Source of the DNA: Chaetoceros tenuissimus
Taxonomy: Eukaryota; Bacillariophyta; Thalassiosirophyceae; Chaetocerotales; Chaetocerotaceae
Direction: 5' to 3'
Assembly: GCA_021927905.1 (NCBI GenBank)
Contig: LC537470.1
Location: 1-36,047, forward strand
DNA: 36,047 nt
Each line of letters begins with the position of its first letter. The first letter of the stretch is position 1. The position numbers and the translations under genes are program-made. The notes under the pieces are model-generated. The model was not told the origin of the DNA and did not search any database. It was given only the letters and a program-made list of their open reading frames with translations. Positions 9,178-16,573 of this stretch are shown here, piece by piece.

Positions 9178-9408
9178 CTACTTGATAAATTTTGTGTAGC
9201 TATAGCTAATTAACCATAGATTGTATTCTAAATCTTTATCTACTGTAGCCACTAAATTTGAGTTTTTTAAAAGCTTCTTTGTTCGAAGTTTTTTAATTTC
9301 AATAAAATTAGCGATACTTGTAGAAATTGAATAATAGTAGAAAAAATACAGACTAATTAATAGTCCAAATAGTTGAGCACCTAAAGTTAAAAGATCAAAT
9401 TGTGGAAT
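9178..9408 (-). CDS. atp8: ATP synthase F0 subunit 8, no ATG start
   Basis: Small membrane subunit of the F0 stator. Reading the minus strand from ATT at 9408 gives 76 residues beginning IPQFDLLTLGAQLFGLLISL and ending in TAG at 9178-9180. The family start is M-P-Q-(L/F)-D followed by one hydrophobic helix and a basic tail (here IEIKKLRTKKLLKNS), which fits exactly. No ATG occurs in frame before the frame runs into trnL(taa); ATT is also present in frame at 9420 and 9438, so the true start is one of these non-ATG codons, with 9408 best by homology. Position between rps4 and rps12 is known for atp8 in diatom mtDNA, which supports the call, though here the gene is on the opposite strand. Confidence 0.88.
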   Translation of the reverse strand: MPQFDLLTLGAQLFGLLISLYFFYYYSISTSIANFIEIKKLRTKKLLKNSNLVATVDKDLEYNLWLISYSYTKFIK

Positions 9409-9443
9409 AAGTAAAAAAATATAAACGTAATCATTAATACTTT

Positions 9444-9526
9444 GCTCGTTTGGTGGAATTGGTAGACACGTCAGACTTAAAATCTGGTTCTTTTAAAGAG
9501 TATCGGTTCAAGTCCGGTAACGAGTA
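9444..9526 (+). tRNA. trnL(uaa): tRNA-Leu (anticodon TAA)
   Basis: Class II tRNA with a long variable arm (TTCTTTTAAAGAGT). Acceptor GCTCGTT/AACGAGT with a terminal G-U pair, anticodon stem CAGA/TCTG around CTTAAAA, T-stem ATCGG/CCGGT, discriminator A. It reads UUA, by far the most used Leu codon in this genome. Confidence 0.95.
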
Positions 9527-9548
9527 ATTAATAAACAAATTCATTTAT

Positions 9549-10298
9549 ATGTGGTTTTTATTTGCAGGAAAACTAATGAGTGTTCTTTGTTTCTTTGTTT
9601 TTTTTCAAGGTGTTGCAGATCCATTAAATCTAGATATTGTAAATCGACTGTTTGGATGGTTTTTTTTAGAACATCTTTTTGAGGATTATGAAATAAACGC
9701 AGGAAAATTTTTTTTAATTAACGCTGATTTTCGTAAATTAATAAAGAATTTTCTAATTGTAGTTCGTAATATTATAATTTGGTCACATTTATTAACATTC
9801 GCAGAGTTTTTGTTAACAGGTTCTACTTTGTTTTTGCTTGTATACTTTTTATTTTACTTTGTAAAAACTAAGATAAAATATTCTGATAAAACAATATTGT
9901 TTATTTTAATCTATTATACTTTTATTTTGTACGTTCTGTTTTTAAAAACATTAAACTCTTTTAATCTATTTGATGTGTGTTTTTTACTCAAACCGATCTC
10001 CGTTGTTCTGCTCATTTTTAATTTTATGTTTTGCTTAGTTACATTTTTTTTAAATGGATTTTTTTTATCACTCTGCAACCAAACAAAGCTAGTATATAAA
10101 ACAATACTGTTTAAAACTGGCGTTATTTCTGTTTGCAGTATCTTTTCTATTGTAACTTTTATAAACAATGTTTTGATTGTTAACAATTTTAATAATAATT
10201 TTTTTCAAGAATCTTGCGTCAAGTTAACTTTTATTTATTCTTATTTTTATTATTTAATTTTTAAATATATAAATGCCAACAATAAATCAATTATGTAA
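9549..10298 (+). CDS. Unidentified multi-pass membrane protein (249 residues)
   Basis: I do not recognise this product. It is 249 residues, very rich in Phe, Leu, Ile and Asn, with roughly six hydrophobic segments (about residues 8-20, 70-105, 115-135, 143-175, 185-208 and 225-242). The N-terminal hydrophobic stretch is followed by a loop with acidic residues ([12 protein letters not shown]) before the main membrane block. It has none of the Trp-rich or His motifs of CcmC or CcmF, no Tat, Sdh or Atp signature, and no LAGLIDADG or GIY-YIG motif. It begins 22 bases after trnL(taa), and its last 26 bases overlap the rps12 start in another frame. An intact frame of this size in such a compact genome, with codon use like its neighbours, argues that it is a real, fast-evolving gene. 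Confidence 0.7.
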   Translation: MWFLFAGKLMSVLCFFVFFQGVADPLNLDIVNRLFGWFFLEHLFEDYEINAGKFFLINADFRKLIKNFLIVVRNIIIWSHLLTFAEFLLTGSTLFLLVYFLFYFVKTKIKYSDKTILFILIYYTFILYVLFLKTLNSFNLFDVCFLLKPISVVLLIFNFMFCLVTFFLNGFFLSLCNQTKLVYKTILFKTGVISVCSIFSIVTFINNVLIVNNFNNNFFQESCVKLTFIYSYFYYLIFKYINANNKSIM

Positions 10299-10653
10299 AA
10301 AAAAAAGACCTATTAAGAAACGACGAAACAAAGCACCTGCTCTTGATATGAATCCACAAAAAAAAGGCGTTTGTACCAAAATATTTTTAAGAACACCTAA
10401 GAAACCTAACTCCGCACTACGAAAGCTTGCAAACCTACGTTTAACAAATGGAAAACGAGTAGCTGCGTACATTCCTGGTGAAGGGCATAATTTACAAGAA
10501 TACTCTACTGTGCTAATTAGAGGTGGTCGAGTTAAGGATCTACCAGGTATCAAATACCACATGGTTAGAGGTAAGCTTGATTTTTCTGGATTAAAATCCA
10601 GAAAAACATCAAGATCTAAATATGGTACTAAGAAAATATCAAACTATTTATGA
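10273..10653 (+). CDS. rps12: Small-subunit ribosomal protein S12
   Basis: Decoding-centre protein of the small ribosomal subunit. The 126-residue product is highly conserved: [20 protein letters not shown] at the start, [20 protein letters not shown] and the decoding loop [19 protein letters not shown]. Length is normal. The first 26 bases overlap the end of the upstream membrane protein gene. The stop is TGA at 10651-10653, overlapping the rps7 ATG as ATGA; this is one of only two UGA stops in the window. The S12-S7 pair is a remnant of the bacterial str operon. Confidence 0.98.
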   Translation: MPTINQLCKKKRPIKKRRNKAPALDMNPQKKGVCTKIFLRTPKKPNSALRKLANLRLTNGKRVAAYIPGEGHNLQEYSTVLIRGGRVKDLPGIKYHMVRGKLDFSGLKSRKTSRSKYGTKKISNYL

Positions 10654-11084
10654 TTAAAAAAAAAAGTTTAAAACAAAATATATTTAACCGAATAATGGTT
10701 AATGGTAATAAAAGAATATCGGAGAAAATTTTTGTTAAAACACTAAAAACTATTCAAAAAACAGAATCAAAAAAAGATTTCGAATCTATTTTAAAATTCT
10801 CGTTAATAAATAGTGCACCTTTAATTTATGTGAAGAATATTAAACGAAAACGAAAAAGAACAATTGAGTTTCCTTTCTTACTGAATTCAAAATTAAAAGT
10901 TTCGTACGCTATTAAGTTTTTAGTATCAAACAGTTCAAAAAAAAAGACAGGCCCGTTCTTCAAAAGCTTAAACTCAGAGTTGATTAATTCATCAAAAAAA
11001 GTTGGAATGAGTTATAAACAAAAAATCGACTTACACAAAGATGGGTTTTCTAAACGAAAGTTCTCGAATTTTCGATGGTTTTAA
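10650..11084 (+). CDS. rps7: Small-subunit ribosomal protein S7
   Basis: Primary binding protein for the 3' domain of the small rRNA. The 144-residue product shows the S7 pattern [20 protein letters not shown] (first helix and loop), [20 protein letters not shown] (P-x-x-x-V-K block) and the basic strand [12 protein letters not shown]. The C-terminal segment keeps [20 protein letters not shown], matching the family (A-x-x-x-x-G-x-A-x-x-K-R-x-D-x-H-K). Length is close to bacterial S7. The start overlaps the rps12 stop by four bases (ATGA), suggesting translational coupling or simple compaction. Confidence 0.93.
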   Translation: MIKKKSLKQNIFNRIMVNGNKRISEKIFVKTLKTIQKTESKKDFESILKFSLINSAPLIYVKNIKRKRKRTIEFPFLLNSKLKVSYAIKFLVSNSSKKKTGPFFKSLNSELINSSKKVGMSYKQKIDLHKDGFSKRKFSNFRWF

Positions 11085-11096
11085 TCTAAACTAAAT

Positions 11097-11170
11097 TACG
11101 CTTAAAAGGACTCGAACCTATAACCTTCGGAACCGAAACCCGACGCTCTATCCAATTGAGCTATAAGCGC
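11097..11170 (-). tRNA. trnR(ucg): tRNA-Arg (anticodon TCG)
   Basis: Minus strand: acceptor GCGCTTA/TAAGCGT with a terminal G-U pair, D-stem GCTC/GAGC, anticodon stem TCGGG/TCCGA around TTTCGGT, T-stem ATAGG/CCTTT with one weak pair, discriminator A. Reads CGN codons. Confidence 0.94.
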
Positions 11171-11196
11171 TATCATTCTAATTAATATTTAATACT

Positions 11197-11577
11197 ATGA
11201 TTCAACAACAAACAATATTAAAAGTTGCAGATAATTCAGGAGCGAAAACTGTGAAATGTATAAAAGTTCTTGGTGGTTTTAAAAAGCGCGTTGCCAAACT
11301 TGGTAATGTTATTGTGGTATCTGTTCAAGAACTACGTAACAGATCTCGTAAAACTTCAAAAGTAAAAAAAGGAACTGTTCACAAAGCTTTGATAATTAAA
11401 ACAAAATCAAAACAGATTAATAAAGACGGTTCTTCTCTTTTTTTTCAGAGTAACTCCGTAAGTCTTATGAATACTCAAGGTAAACCTTTAGCGAGCCGTA
11501 TTATAAGCCCTGTACCAAAAAAACTAAGAAAAGGAAAATATTCTAAATTTGCAAACATTTCGTTAGGAACTCTTTAA
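11197..11577 (+). CDS. rpl14: Large-subunit ribosomal protein L14
   Basis: Protein of the large ribosomal subunit at the interface with the small subunit. The 126-residue product has the L14 N-terminus MIQQQTILKVADNSGAKTVK, the GNVIVVSVQ strand and the block KVKKGTVHKALIIKTK. The C-terminal ASRIISPVPKKLRKGKYSKF matches the family end (R-x-x-G-P-V-x-R-E-L-R). Length is normal. rpl5 follows after 16 bases, keeping the spc operon order L14-L5 (L24 is absent). Confidence 0.97.
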   Translation: MIQQQTILKVADNSGAKTVKCIKVLGGFKKRVAKLGNVIVVSVQELRNRSRKTSKVKKGTVHKALIIKTKSKQINKDGSSLFFQSNSVSLMNTQGKPLASRIISPVPKKLRKGKYSKFANISLGTL

Positions 11578-11593
11578 TAAAAACTAGTTTTCA

Positions 11594-12118
11594 ATGCATT
11601 TTTTCAATCATTACAACTATAATATCGTAAAATACGATTTGATAAACAAATTTCGATACAAAGCTATAAAAAAAATTCCAAAAATAACATCAGCTGTTTT
11701 GCGTTTCAGATTAAAACACAACGATATGAAACATTTAATAGCAGCATTAGCAGCTTTGGAATTGATTACTTCGCAAAAGGGAGTTCTTATAAAATCAAAA
11801 GTACCAAATGTGACTTTAAAACTCAGAAAGGGACAACCTATTGGTTGCAAAGTAACTATTCGTAAAAATACTTTATTTTCTTTTATAACAAATCTATATA
11901 GCAATATTTCAACAAAAAAAAAGAATGTAAAAAAAAAGGCTGACTTTAAAAACAAGATGATCTCATTTAAGATTCAGAACGTTTTATTATTTAGTCATTT
12001 GGAAAGTAATTATCAATTCTTTAAAAATTTAAGTAGATTAGATATAAGCTTAATAACAACAGCAAATGATTTTGATGATTACGTGTATTTACTGAAAGCA
12101 TATAAGCTGAACGTTTAA
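11594..12118 (+). CDS. rpl5: Large-subunit ribosomal protein L5
   Basis: 5S-rRNA-binding family protein of the large subunit central protuberance. The 174-residue product contains the L5 block AALAALELITSQKGVLIKSK followed by the FKLRKGQPIGCKVTIR motif of the family (here LKLRKGQPIGCKVTIRKN, about residues 75-92). The C-terminal part, rich in Lys, Asn and Ser, is divergent but keeps the DISLITTANDFDD block (family D-I-x-I-V-T-T-A-x-x-D). Its TAA stop abuts the first base of trnG. No 5S rRNA gene was found in this window. Confidence 0.93.
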   Translation: MHFFNHYNYNIVKYDLINKFRYKAIKKIPKITSAVLRFRLKHNDMKHLIAALAALELITSQKGVLIKSKVPNVTLKLRKGQPIGCKVTIRKNTLFSFITNLYSNISTKKKNVKKKADFKNKMISFKIQNVLLFSHLESNYQFFKNLSRLDISLITTANDFDDYVYLLKAYKLNV

Positions 12119-12191
12119 GCAAATGTAACTCAATTGGTAGAGTGTAACCTTGCCAAGGTTAAAGCTGAGGGTTCAAATCCCTTCTTTTGCT
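12119..12191 (+). tRNA. trnG(gcc): tRNA-Gly (anticodon GCC)
   Basis: Acceptor GCAAATG/CTTTTGC, with a T-T mismatch at pair 6-67, D-stem ACTC/GAGT, anticodon stem TAACC/GGTTA around TTGCCAA, T-stem GAGGG/CCCTT, discriminator T. A GCC anticodon would need wobble help to read GGA and GGG, or another tRNA-Gly must be imported. Confidence 0.93.
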
Positions 12192-12208
12192 GAATAAGTT
12201 TCAAATTA

Positions 12209-12293
12209 GGATAAGTGGTCGAGTGGTTTAAGGCGTTAGTTTTGAAAACTATTGTATTGAAAAATACCGTGGGTTCGAATCCCTCCTTATCCT
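12209..12293 (+). tRNA. trnS(uga): tRNA-Ser (anticodon TGA)
   Basis: Class II tRNA with long variable arm. Acceptor GGATAAG/CTTATCC, anticodon stem TTAGT/ACTAT around TTTGAAA, T-stem GTGGG/CCCTC, discriminator T. Confidence 0.95.
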
Positions 12294-12316
12294 TTTATCA
12301 ATTAAAAAGCTTTTAC

Positions 12317-12388
12317 GGTTAAATAACATAATTGGTAATGTATTAGATTGCAAATCTTGTAATATCGGTTCAAGTCCGATTTTAACCT
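12317..12388 (+). tRNA. trnC(gca): tRNA-Cys (anticodon GCA)
   Basis: Acceptor GGTTAAA/TTTAACC, D-stem ACAT/ATGT, anticodon stem TTAGA/TCTTG around TTGCAAA, T-stem ATCGG/CCGAT, discriminator T. Confidence 0.95.
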
Positions 12389-12401
12389 AATAAAATTATA
12401 T

Positions 12402-13388
12402 ATGATGACAATAATTTGTATTATTCTGAAAATTCTTGCAATAGTGGTTCCACTATTAATTTCTGTAGCATATTTCACAATTGCAGAGCGAAAATTTATG
12501 GGTAGTATTCAGCGACGGAGAGGTCCAAACGTTATCGGTTTTGTAGGTCTACTGCAACCGCTTGCTGATGGATTAAAGCTGTTTGTAAAAGAAACTATCT
12601 TACCAAGTAACTCTAATATTTATGTTTTTTTGTTGGCTCCAATTTTAACATTTGTCCTTAGTCTAATTGGATGGGCTGTTATTCCTTTATCTGAGAGTAT
12701 AGTTATCTCAGATATGAATTTAGGTGTACTTTACCTGTTTGCAATTTCATCACTAAGTGTGTATGGTATTGTGATGGCAGGTTGGTCTAGTAACTCTAAG
12801 TACCCTTTCTTAGGATCACTTCGATCCGCGGCTCAAATGATTTCTTATGAAGTCTCTATTGGGTTTATTATTGTAAATATTTGTGTTTGTGTTGGATCTT
12901 TCAACCTAACACAAATAGTTCTAGCTCAAGAAAAAGTTTGGTTTATAATCCCATTGTTTCCAATGTTTATTTTGTTTTATATTTCAATGTTGGCAGAAAC
13001 AAATCGCCATCCTTTTGATCTTCCAGAAGCAGAAGCGGAACTTGTTTCAGGTTACAATGTAGAATATTCTGCTATGACTTTTGCTTTATTCTTTTTAGGA
13101 GAATACGCAAACATGCTTTTAATGAGCACATTTTCGTCACTTCTTTTCTTAGGAGGATGGTTACCGTTGTTTGATGTATTACCGTTAAACATTTTACCTG
13201 GAAGTTTTTGGCTTTCGATTAAAATAATAATTGGAGTTCTTTTTTTTATTTTAACAAGAGCTGCGTTACCAAGATACCGATATGATCAGTTAATGCATAT
13301 CGGCTGGAAATCTTTTTTACCTTTATCACTAGGGTATTTGCTTTTCACAGTTGGAGTGCTTACAAGTTTTAACTGGTTACCTAACTAG
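12402..13388 (+). CDS. nad1: NADH dehydrogenase subunit 1
   Basis: Quinone-channel subunit of complex I (bacterial NuoH). The 328-residue product has [19 protein letters not shown] (25-43) and [16 protein letters not shown] (49-64) lining the quinone chamber, then [20 protein letters not shown], the acidic E-channel loop. The end is [19 protein letters not shown] and FNWLPN. Length is normal. Its stop (TAG, 13386-13388) overlaps the convergent tatC end by 12 bases. Confidence 0.98.
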   Translation: MMTIICIILKILAIVVPLLISVAYFTIAERKFMGSIQRRRGPNVIGFVGLLQPLADGLKLFVKETILPSNSNIYVFLLAPILTFVLSLIGWAVIPLSESIVISDMNLGVLYLFAISSLSVYGIVMAGWSSNSKYPFLGSLRSAAQMISYEVSIGFIIVNICVCVGSFNLTQIVLAQEKVWFIIPLFPMFILFYISMLAETNRHPFDLPEAEAELVSGYNVEYSAMTFALFFLGEYANMLLMSTFSSLLFLGGWLPLFDVLPLNILPGSFWLSIKIIIGVLFFILTRAALPRYRYDQLMHIGWKSFLPLSLGYLLFTVGVLTSFNWLPN

Positions 13389-14102
13389 TTTTAGATCATT
13401 TAAAATTACAATAACTATAATTAGCTCGTAAAGAAAACAAAAAATAGTACCGAGTAAGAGCTGACTGATAACATCCGGGGGCGTTATTAAGGTTGCAATT
13501 AAAAAAAAACCTATGAAAAATAAACGACGACTTTTCTGGATAAACTGAGTTCTTCTTGTTAAAAAACTCAACGTCAAAAAGGTCGCAACAAAAAGTTGGC
13601 CCACGAACGCTGTTACGTAATAAGTCGTGGTATAAAAAGTAAAATATTCCGTGATCTTCATTTCAAAAAAAATGGAAATAGATTGTTGCGATGCGTGTTG
13701 AAAACTTAAAAAGAAAGACCAGCAAAAAGGCAAAATTGCTTTGTTTAAGAGGACAAAACTCAAACTCCAGAAAAAGAAGCATATTAACGAGGTCAAATTT
13801 AAGTATTTAAGTTCTTTTCTGTATAGTCCTGGAGTCAAAAAAGTTTTTATATGATAGACACCTACAGCAAAAGTTAATTGAAACGCGACAAAGTAACTTA
13901 ACGCTAAGTAGACAGAAAAAATATCTGTTAAGTTCGTAGCGATAAAATAAAGAGTCTTTTCTTTAAACAAAAATTCGCATGGTTGAATTAATAGATATAA
14001 TAGTGTTTCTTTGTTCAAATACGAGCTCATTGCACACAAGCTCCAACACAATATTGTTAATGAAACTCTATTTCGAATTTCATAAAAGTATTTACTAAAC
14101 AT
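13377..14102 (-). CDS. tatC: Sec-independent (Tat) translocase subunit TatC
   Basis: Six-helix receptor subunit of the twin-arginine translocase (also called ymf16 or mttB in mitochondria). The 241-residue product starts [17 protein letters not shown], the amphipathic entry with the family E-(I/L)-R-x-R motif, has [15 protein letters not shown] (family T-E-x-F; Asp replaces Glu here) and ends in the diagnostic [20 protein letters not shown]. The frame is open upstream to 14159, but that stretch lies antisense to trnW, so the ATG at 14102 is preferred. It lies just downstream of tatA on the same strand. In plants and in yeast-free lineages this system is tied to Rieske protein assembly, which is an inference for this organism. 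Confidence 0.93.
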   Translation of the reverse strand: MFSKYFYEIRNRVSLTILCWSLCAMSSYLNKETLLYLLIQPCEFLFKEKTLYFIATNLTDIFSVYLALSYFVAFQLTFAVGVYHIKTFLTPGLYRKELKYLNLTSLICFFFWSLSFVLLNKAILPFCWSFFLSFQHASQQSISIFFEMKITEYFTFYTTTYYVTAFVGQLFVATFLTLSFLTRRTQFIQKSRRLFFIGFFLIATLITPPDVISQLLLGTIFCFLYELIIVIVILNDLKLVR

Positions 14103-14116
14103 TTTTAAATTTTTTA

Positions 14117-14189
14117 AGGAGAATAGTTCAGTTGGTAGAACAGTGGTTTCCAAAACCAAAGGTCAGGGGTTCAACTCCCTTTTTTCCTG
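14117..14189 (+). tRNA. trnW(cca): tRNA-Trp (anticodon CCA)
   Basis: Acceptor AGGAGAA/TTTTCCT, D-stem GTTC/GAAC, anticodon stem GTGGT/ACCAA around TTCCAAA, T-stem AGGGG/CCCTT, discriminator G. The CCA anticodon reads UGG only, in line with UGA being a stop. It lies on the plus strand between the minus-strand tatA and tatC genes. Confidence 0.95.
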
Positions 14190-14325
14190 TTTTTTTTTTC
14201 GTAACTCGAGACTTTCGAGTGGTAAAAATACGTTTGATATTAGTTAATATTTTAGAAAAATCACCAAACATTAACAAAACTAATAAAAATAGTATAAGTA
14301 GTTGACCAAAACTAAAATTTCCCAT
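14128..14325 (-). CDS. tatA: Tat translocase subunit TatA
   Basis: Small pore-forming partner of TatC. The 65-residue product begins MGNFSFGQLLILFLLVLLMF, a single membrane helix followed by the FGD/FGxxK hinge and the amphipathic helix DFSKILTNIKRIFTTRKSRV, the exact TatA/B layout (family M-G-x-(L/F)-S-x-x-Q-L-L, then F-G). The usual TatA domain is finished by about residue 40. The frame then runs on, with no stop, through the antisense of trnW (14117-14189) to TGA at 14128-14130, so the last 21 or so residues are tRNA-derived. It lies upstream of tatC on the same strand with 25 bases between them. TatA could not be told from TatB by sequence alone. Confidence 0.85.
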   Translation of the reverse strand: MGNFSFGQLLILFLLVLLMFGDFSKILTNIKRIFTTRKSRVTKKKTGKKGVEPLTFGFGNHCSTN

Positions 14326-14378
14326 TGACTGCGGTTTATGTTTATTATTTATCGTTTTTTTATAAATAAGTTTACGTG

Positions 14379-14450
14379 AGGCTTGTAGTTCAGTGGTAGA
14401 ACGTACCGCTCATAACGGTTTAGTCGCAGGTTCAAATCCTGCCAAGCCTA
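14379..14450 (+). tRNA. trnI(cau): tRNA-Ile with CAT anticodon (presumed lysidine-modified)
   Basis: Acceptor AGGCTTG/CAAGCCT, D-stem GTTC/GAAC, anticodon stem TACCG/CGGTT around CTCATAA, T-stem GCAGG/CCTGC, discriminator A. Of the three CAT tRNAs in the window this is the one closest to plant mitochondrial and bacterial tRNA-Ile2 (GTACCGCTCATAACGGT). It would read AUA once C34 is converted to lysidine. Confidence 0.8.
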
Positions 14451-14480
14451 TTAATTAGAAAAAAAATATTAAATTAAAAA

Positions 14481-14951
14481 ATGAAATTTGGATTAAAAGA
14501 TTATAAATTACAAAAAATCGTAACTTGTTTTAAAAAAGAACCTTTAGTGTTTGTATTTAATGTGTCGAATACAAATTCGAAAAACTGGTTAAAAGTGGAA
14601 CAAACACTTCACAAATATGATATGAAATGTGTAAAAATTTCAAACAGTTTGTCAAAAAAGTCTTTAGAGAATTCTATCTTTAAAAATATTAGCTCCATGT
14701 TAAATGGTAATGTTTGTTTAATACACTTAAAAGACCCAAAAAATATGCCTGCATTACTTCAGGAAATTATTAAGTTAGACCCTACGTTAACTTTCTTAGG
14801 CGTAAAACTCAATAACAAAATTTACTCTGAAAGTCAAATTTTGAAGATTTTTAGCCTGAACTACAGTCAAAATGTAAGAGTTTTTAATAACTCATTAAAA
14901 AGACTGTTAAAGTTTCCGTATCAAAAACTTAAAAAAAAAGAATCGAAATAA
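14481..14951 (+). CDS. rpl10: Large-subunit ribosomal protein L10-like
   Basis: L10 anchors the L7/L12 stalk on the large subunit. The 156-residue product aligns by eye with the L10 pattern: the first strand PLVFVFNVSNTNSKNWLKVE (family V-x-x-x-x-G-L-x-V-x-x-x-x-x-L-R), helix and strand QTLHKYDMKCVKISNSLSKK (family L-R-x-x-G-x-x-x-x-V-V-K-N-T-L-x-x-x-A), then NGNVCLIHLKDPKNMPALLQ and LGVKLNNKIYSESQILKIFS (family G-G-x-x-x-G-x-x-x-x-x-x-x-v-x-x-L-A). The C-terminal stalk-binding helix is short. Residues are few in common, so the call rests on pattern order and length. Its stop overlaps antisense trnP by 9 bases. Confidence 0.7.
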   Translation: MKFGLKDYKLQKIVTCFKKEPLVFVFNVSNTNSKNWLKVEQTLHKYDMKCVKISNSLSKKSLENSIFKNISSMLNGNVCLIHLKDPKNMPALLQEIIKLDPTLTFLGVKLNNKIYSESQILKIFSLNYSQNVRVFNNSLKRLLKFPYQKLKKKESK

Positions 14952-15016
14952 TGTGATTCGAACACATGACTTCCTGTTCCCAAAACAGGCACGCTACCAG
15001 ACTGCGTTATATTTCG
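14943..15016 (-). tRNA. trnP(ugg): tRNA-Pro (anticodon TGG)
   Basis: Minus strand: acceptor CGAAATA/TATTTCG (C1-G72 as usual for tRNA-Pro), D-stem ACGC/GCGT, anticodon stem CCTGT/ACAGG around TTTGGGA, T-stem ATGTG/CACAT, discriminator A. Confidence 0.96.
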
Positions 15017-15026
15017 AAAAACTCTT

Positions 15027-15109
15027 TGAAAGAAGTAGGATTCGAACCTACGATGGGAGTACCCAACAGATTTACAATCTGCCACTTTAAACCGCTCAGT
15101 CATTCTTTC
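15027..15109 (-). tRNA. trnY(gua): tRNA-Tyr (anticodon GTA)
   Basis: Minus strand, class II with a long variable arm (bacterial type). Acceptor GAAAGAA/TTCTTTC, anticodon stem GCAGA/TCTGT around TTGTAAA, T-stem GTAGG/CCTAC, discriminator A. Confidence 0.95.
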
Positions 15110-15124
15110 TTATATGTTTAACAA

Positions 15125-15721
15125 CTATCGTAGCACCATTCGTTTAGTTCTACGCTTAATTCGTTTTAATTTTTTTGGACGACACCCATTGTGTGGTGAC
15201 AAGTTGTAACTTTGAATAGATTTTATAAAAAGCTTATCTTTTAACGCTTTTATTAAAAATGATTGATAAAACGCTTTGGTATTCTTAAAGTGAATAGCCA
15301 CAGGTGCATTTCTTAAAAAACCAACTTTTAATAGTAAAACTTTAAAAATATTAACCAAAGCCATTGGCTGTTTTTTTTTCTGTCGTTTTGCTAAATTAAC
15401 TAAACCTGCAGAAATTGAAATTTTAGGATTTCCTGCGACGTCTGTTACGCTAACAATTGTATTTGTTTGCGATAATGTTACGTTTATGATATAGTTAATT
15501 AAAGGAGTGCCTTTTTGTGAACGTCTAGAGTTTTCTGTGTTTTTAATTGCATTAAACTTTCGATAAACACTATTCAATTCTTCTTTTTTTATAATAGTGT
15601 GGGCTAATTTTGCCGATTTTAATTTGTTTAAAAGTTCGGATAACCGAAGTAACTTTTTTAAATGGGAAACGCTACCTTTTGGTGAATCGTTACTTGTTTT
15701 TACTATTTTTGATAAAATCAT
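15125..15721 (-). CDS. rps11: Small-subunit ribosomal protein S11
   Basis: Platform protein of the small subunit that touches the mRNA exit path. The conserved part covers about residues 74-198: TLSQTNTIVSVTDVAGNPKI (family N-N-T-I-V-T-I-T-D-x-x-G), SISAGLVNLAKRQKKKQPMA (family S-A-G-x-x-G-F-K-G-x-x-K-x-T-x-x-A) and the C-terminal signature LSPHNGCRPKKLKRIKRRTK. The N-terminal 70 residues, rich in Lys and Ser, are an extension not found in bacterial S11 (about 130 residues). The stop is TAG. It is divergent from rpl2, with 24 bases between the two start codons. Confidence 0.93.
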   Translation of the reverse strand: MILSKIVKTSNDSPKGSVSHLKKLLRLSELLNKLKSAKLAHTIIKKEELNSVYRKFNAIKNTENSRRSQKGTPLINYIINVTLSQTNTIVSVTDVAGNPKISISAGLVNLAKRQKKKQPMALVNIFKVLLLKVGFLRNAPVAIHFKNTKAFYQSFLIKALKDKLFIKSIQSYNLSPHNGCRPKKLKRIKRRTKRMVLR

Positions 15722-15745
15722 AATTTAAAATAATTTATTGCTAAA

Positions 15746-16561
15746 ATGAAACTTAAAACTTTTAAACCAACAACACCATCACAACGAAATTTGGTTCAAC
15801 TAAATAAATCAGGTTTGAAAAAAAAACCTTTGCTTAAAAATAAAATAAAAGGTACAAAAAATAAAACAGGTATAGGGCTTAACGGCCAAATAACCGCGTG
15901 GCACCGAGGTGGTGGTCACAAAAAAAAGTATCGTGAAATTAACTTTTACCGTGTAAACGATAAAACAGGTATTGTTACAAGCTTAGAATACGATCCTTAT
16001 CGAAGCGCAAATATTGCATCTATTTTTGATATAAACACTAAAAAATATGATTATATTTTAGCACCTAAGGGGCTACAAATCGGTGATATTGTTAAAGCAG
16101 GTCAAAACGCAGAAGCCAAAAATGGTCATTCATTGCCTCTGGCGAAAATTCCTGTTGGAAGTTTAATTCACAACATTTCTGTTAAAAAACGTAAACCTGC
16201 GCAATTAAGTAGAGCAGCTGGTACATTTTCTCAATTGATTGAGAAAGGTTCTAATTACGTGAGAATCAGATTAAGTTCTGGGGAACACAGAAATGTTTCA
16301 GTAGACTGCTATGCAACAATTGGTGTTGTGTCAAATGAATTTTCATTTTTAACGACATTGGGTAAAGCGGGTCGGTCTCGATGGTTAAATAAACGCCCAC
16401 ACGTTCGTGGTGTTGCTATGAACCCTATAGACCACCCACATGGTGGTGGAGAAGGTAAAACTTCTGGAGGACGATCTTCTGTTACACCTTGGGGAAAACC
16501 TACAAAAGGTGGTAAAACTAGTAGATCCACAAATAAATACATTATTGTTAAAAAATCTTAA
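15746..16561 (+). CDS. rpl2: Large-subunit ribosomal protein L2
   Basis: Core protein of the peptidyl transferase region. The 271-residue product is full length, with the RNA-binding block GQITAWHRGGGHKKKYREIN, and the L2 signature GVAMNPIDHPHGGGEGKTSG, which includes the histidine (HPHGG) essential near the catalytic centre, followed by WGKPTKGGKTSRSTNKYIIV. It heads a plus-strand group rpl2-rps19-rps3-rpl16 that keeps the bacterial S10 operon order (L22 and L29 are absent). Confidence 0.98.
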   Translation: MKLKTFKPTTPSQRNLVQLNKSGLKKKPLLKNKIKGTKNKTGIGLNGQITAWHRGGGHKKKYREINFYRVNDKTGIVTSLEYDPYRSANIASIFDINTKKYDYILAPKGLQIGDIVKAGQNAEAKNGHSLPLAKIPVGSLIHNISVKKRKPAQLSRAAGTFSQLIEKGSNYVRIRLSSGEHRNVSVDCYATIGVVSNEFSFLTTLGKAGRSRWLNKRPHVRGVAMNPIDHPHGGGEGKTSGGRSSVTPWGKPTKGGKTSRSTNKYIIVKKS

Positions 16562-16573
16562 AAAATAAAGTAA

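Noticed and set aside
14103-14159. An upstream extension of tatC to 14159.
   Set aside because: The added 19 residues are the antisense of trnW and have no counterpart in TatC; the ATG at 14102 gives the normal N-terminus.
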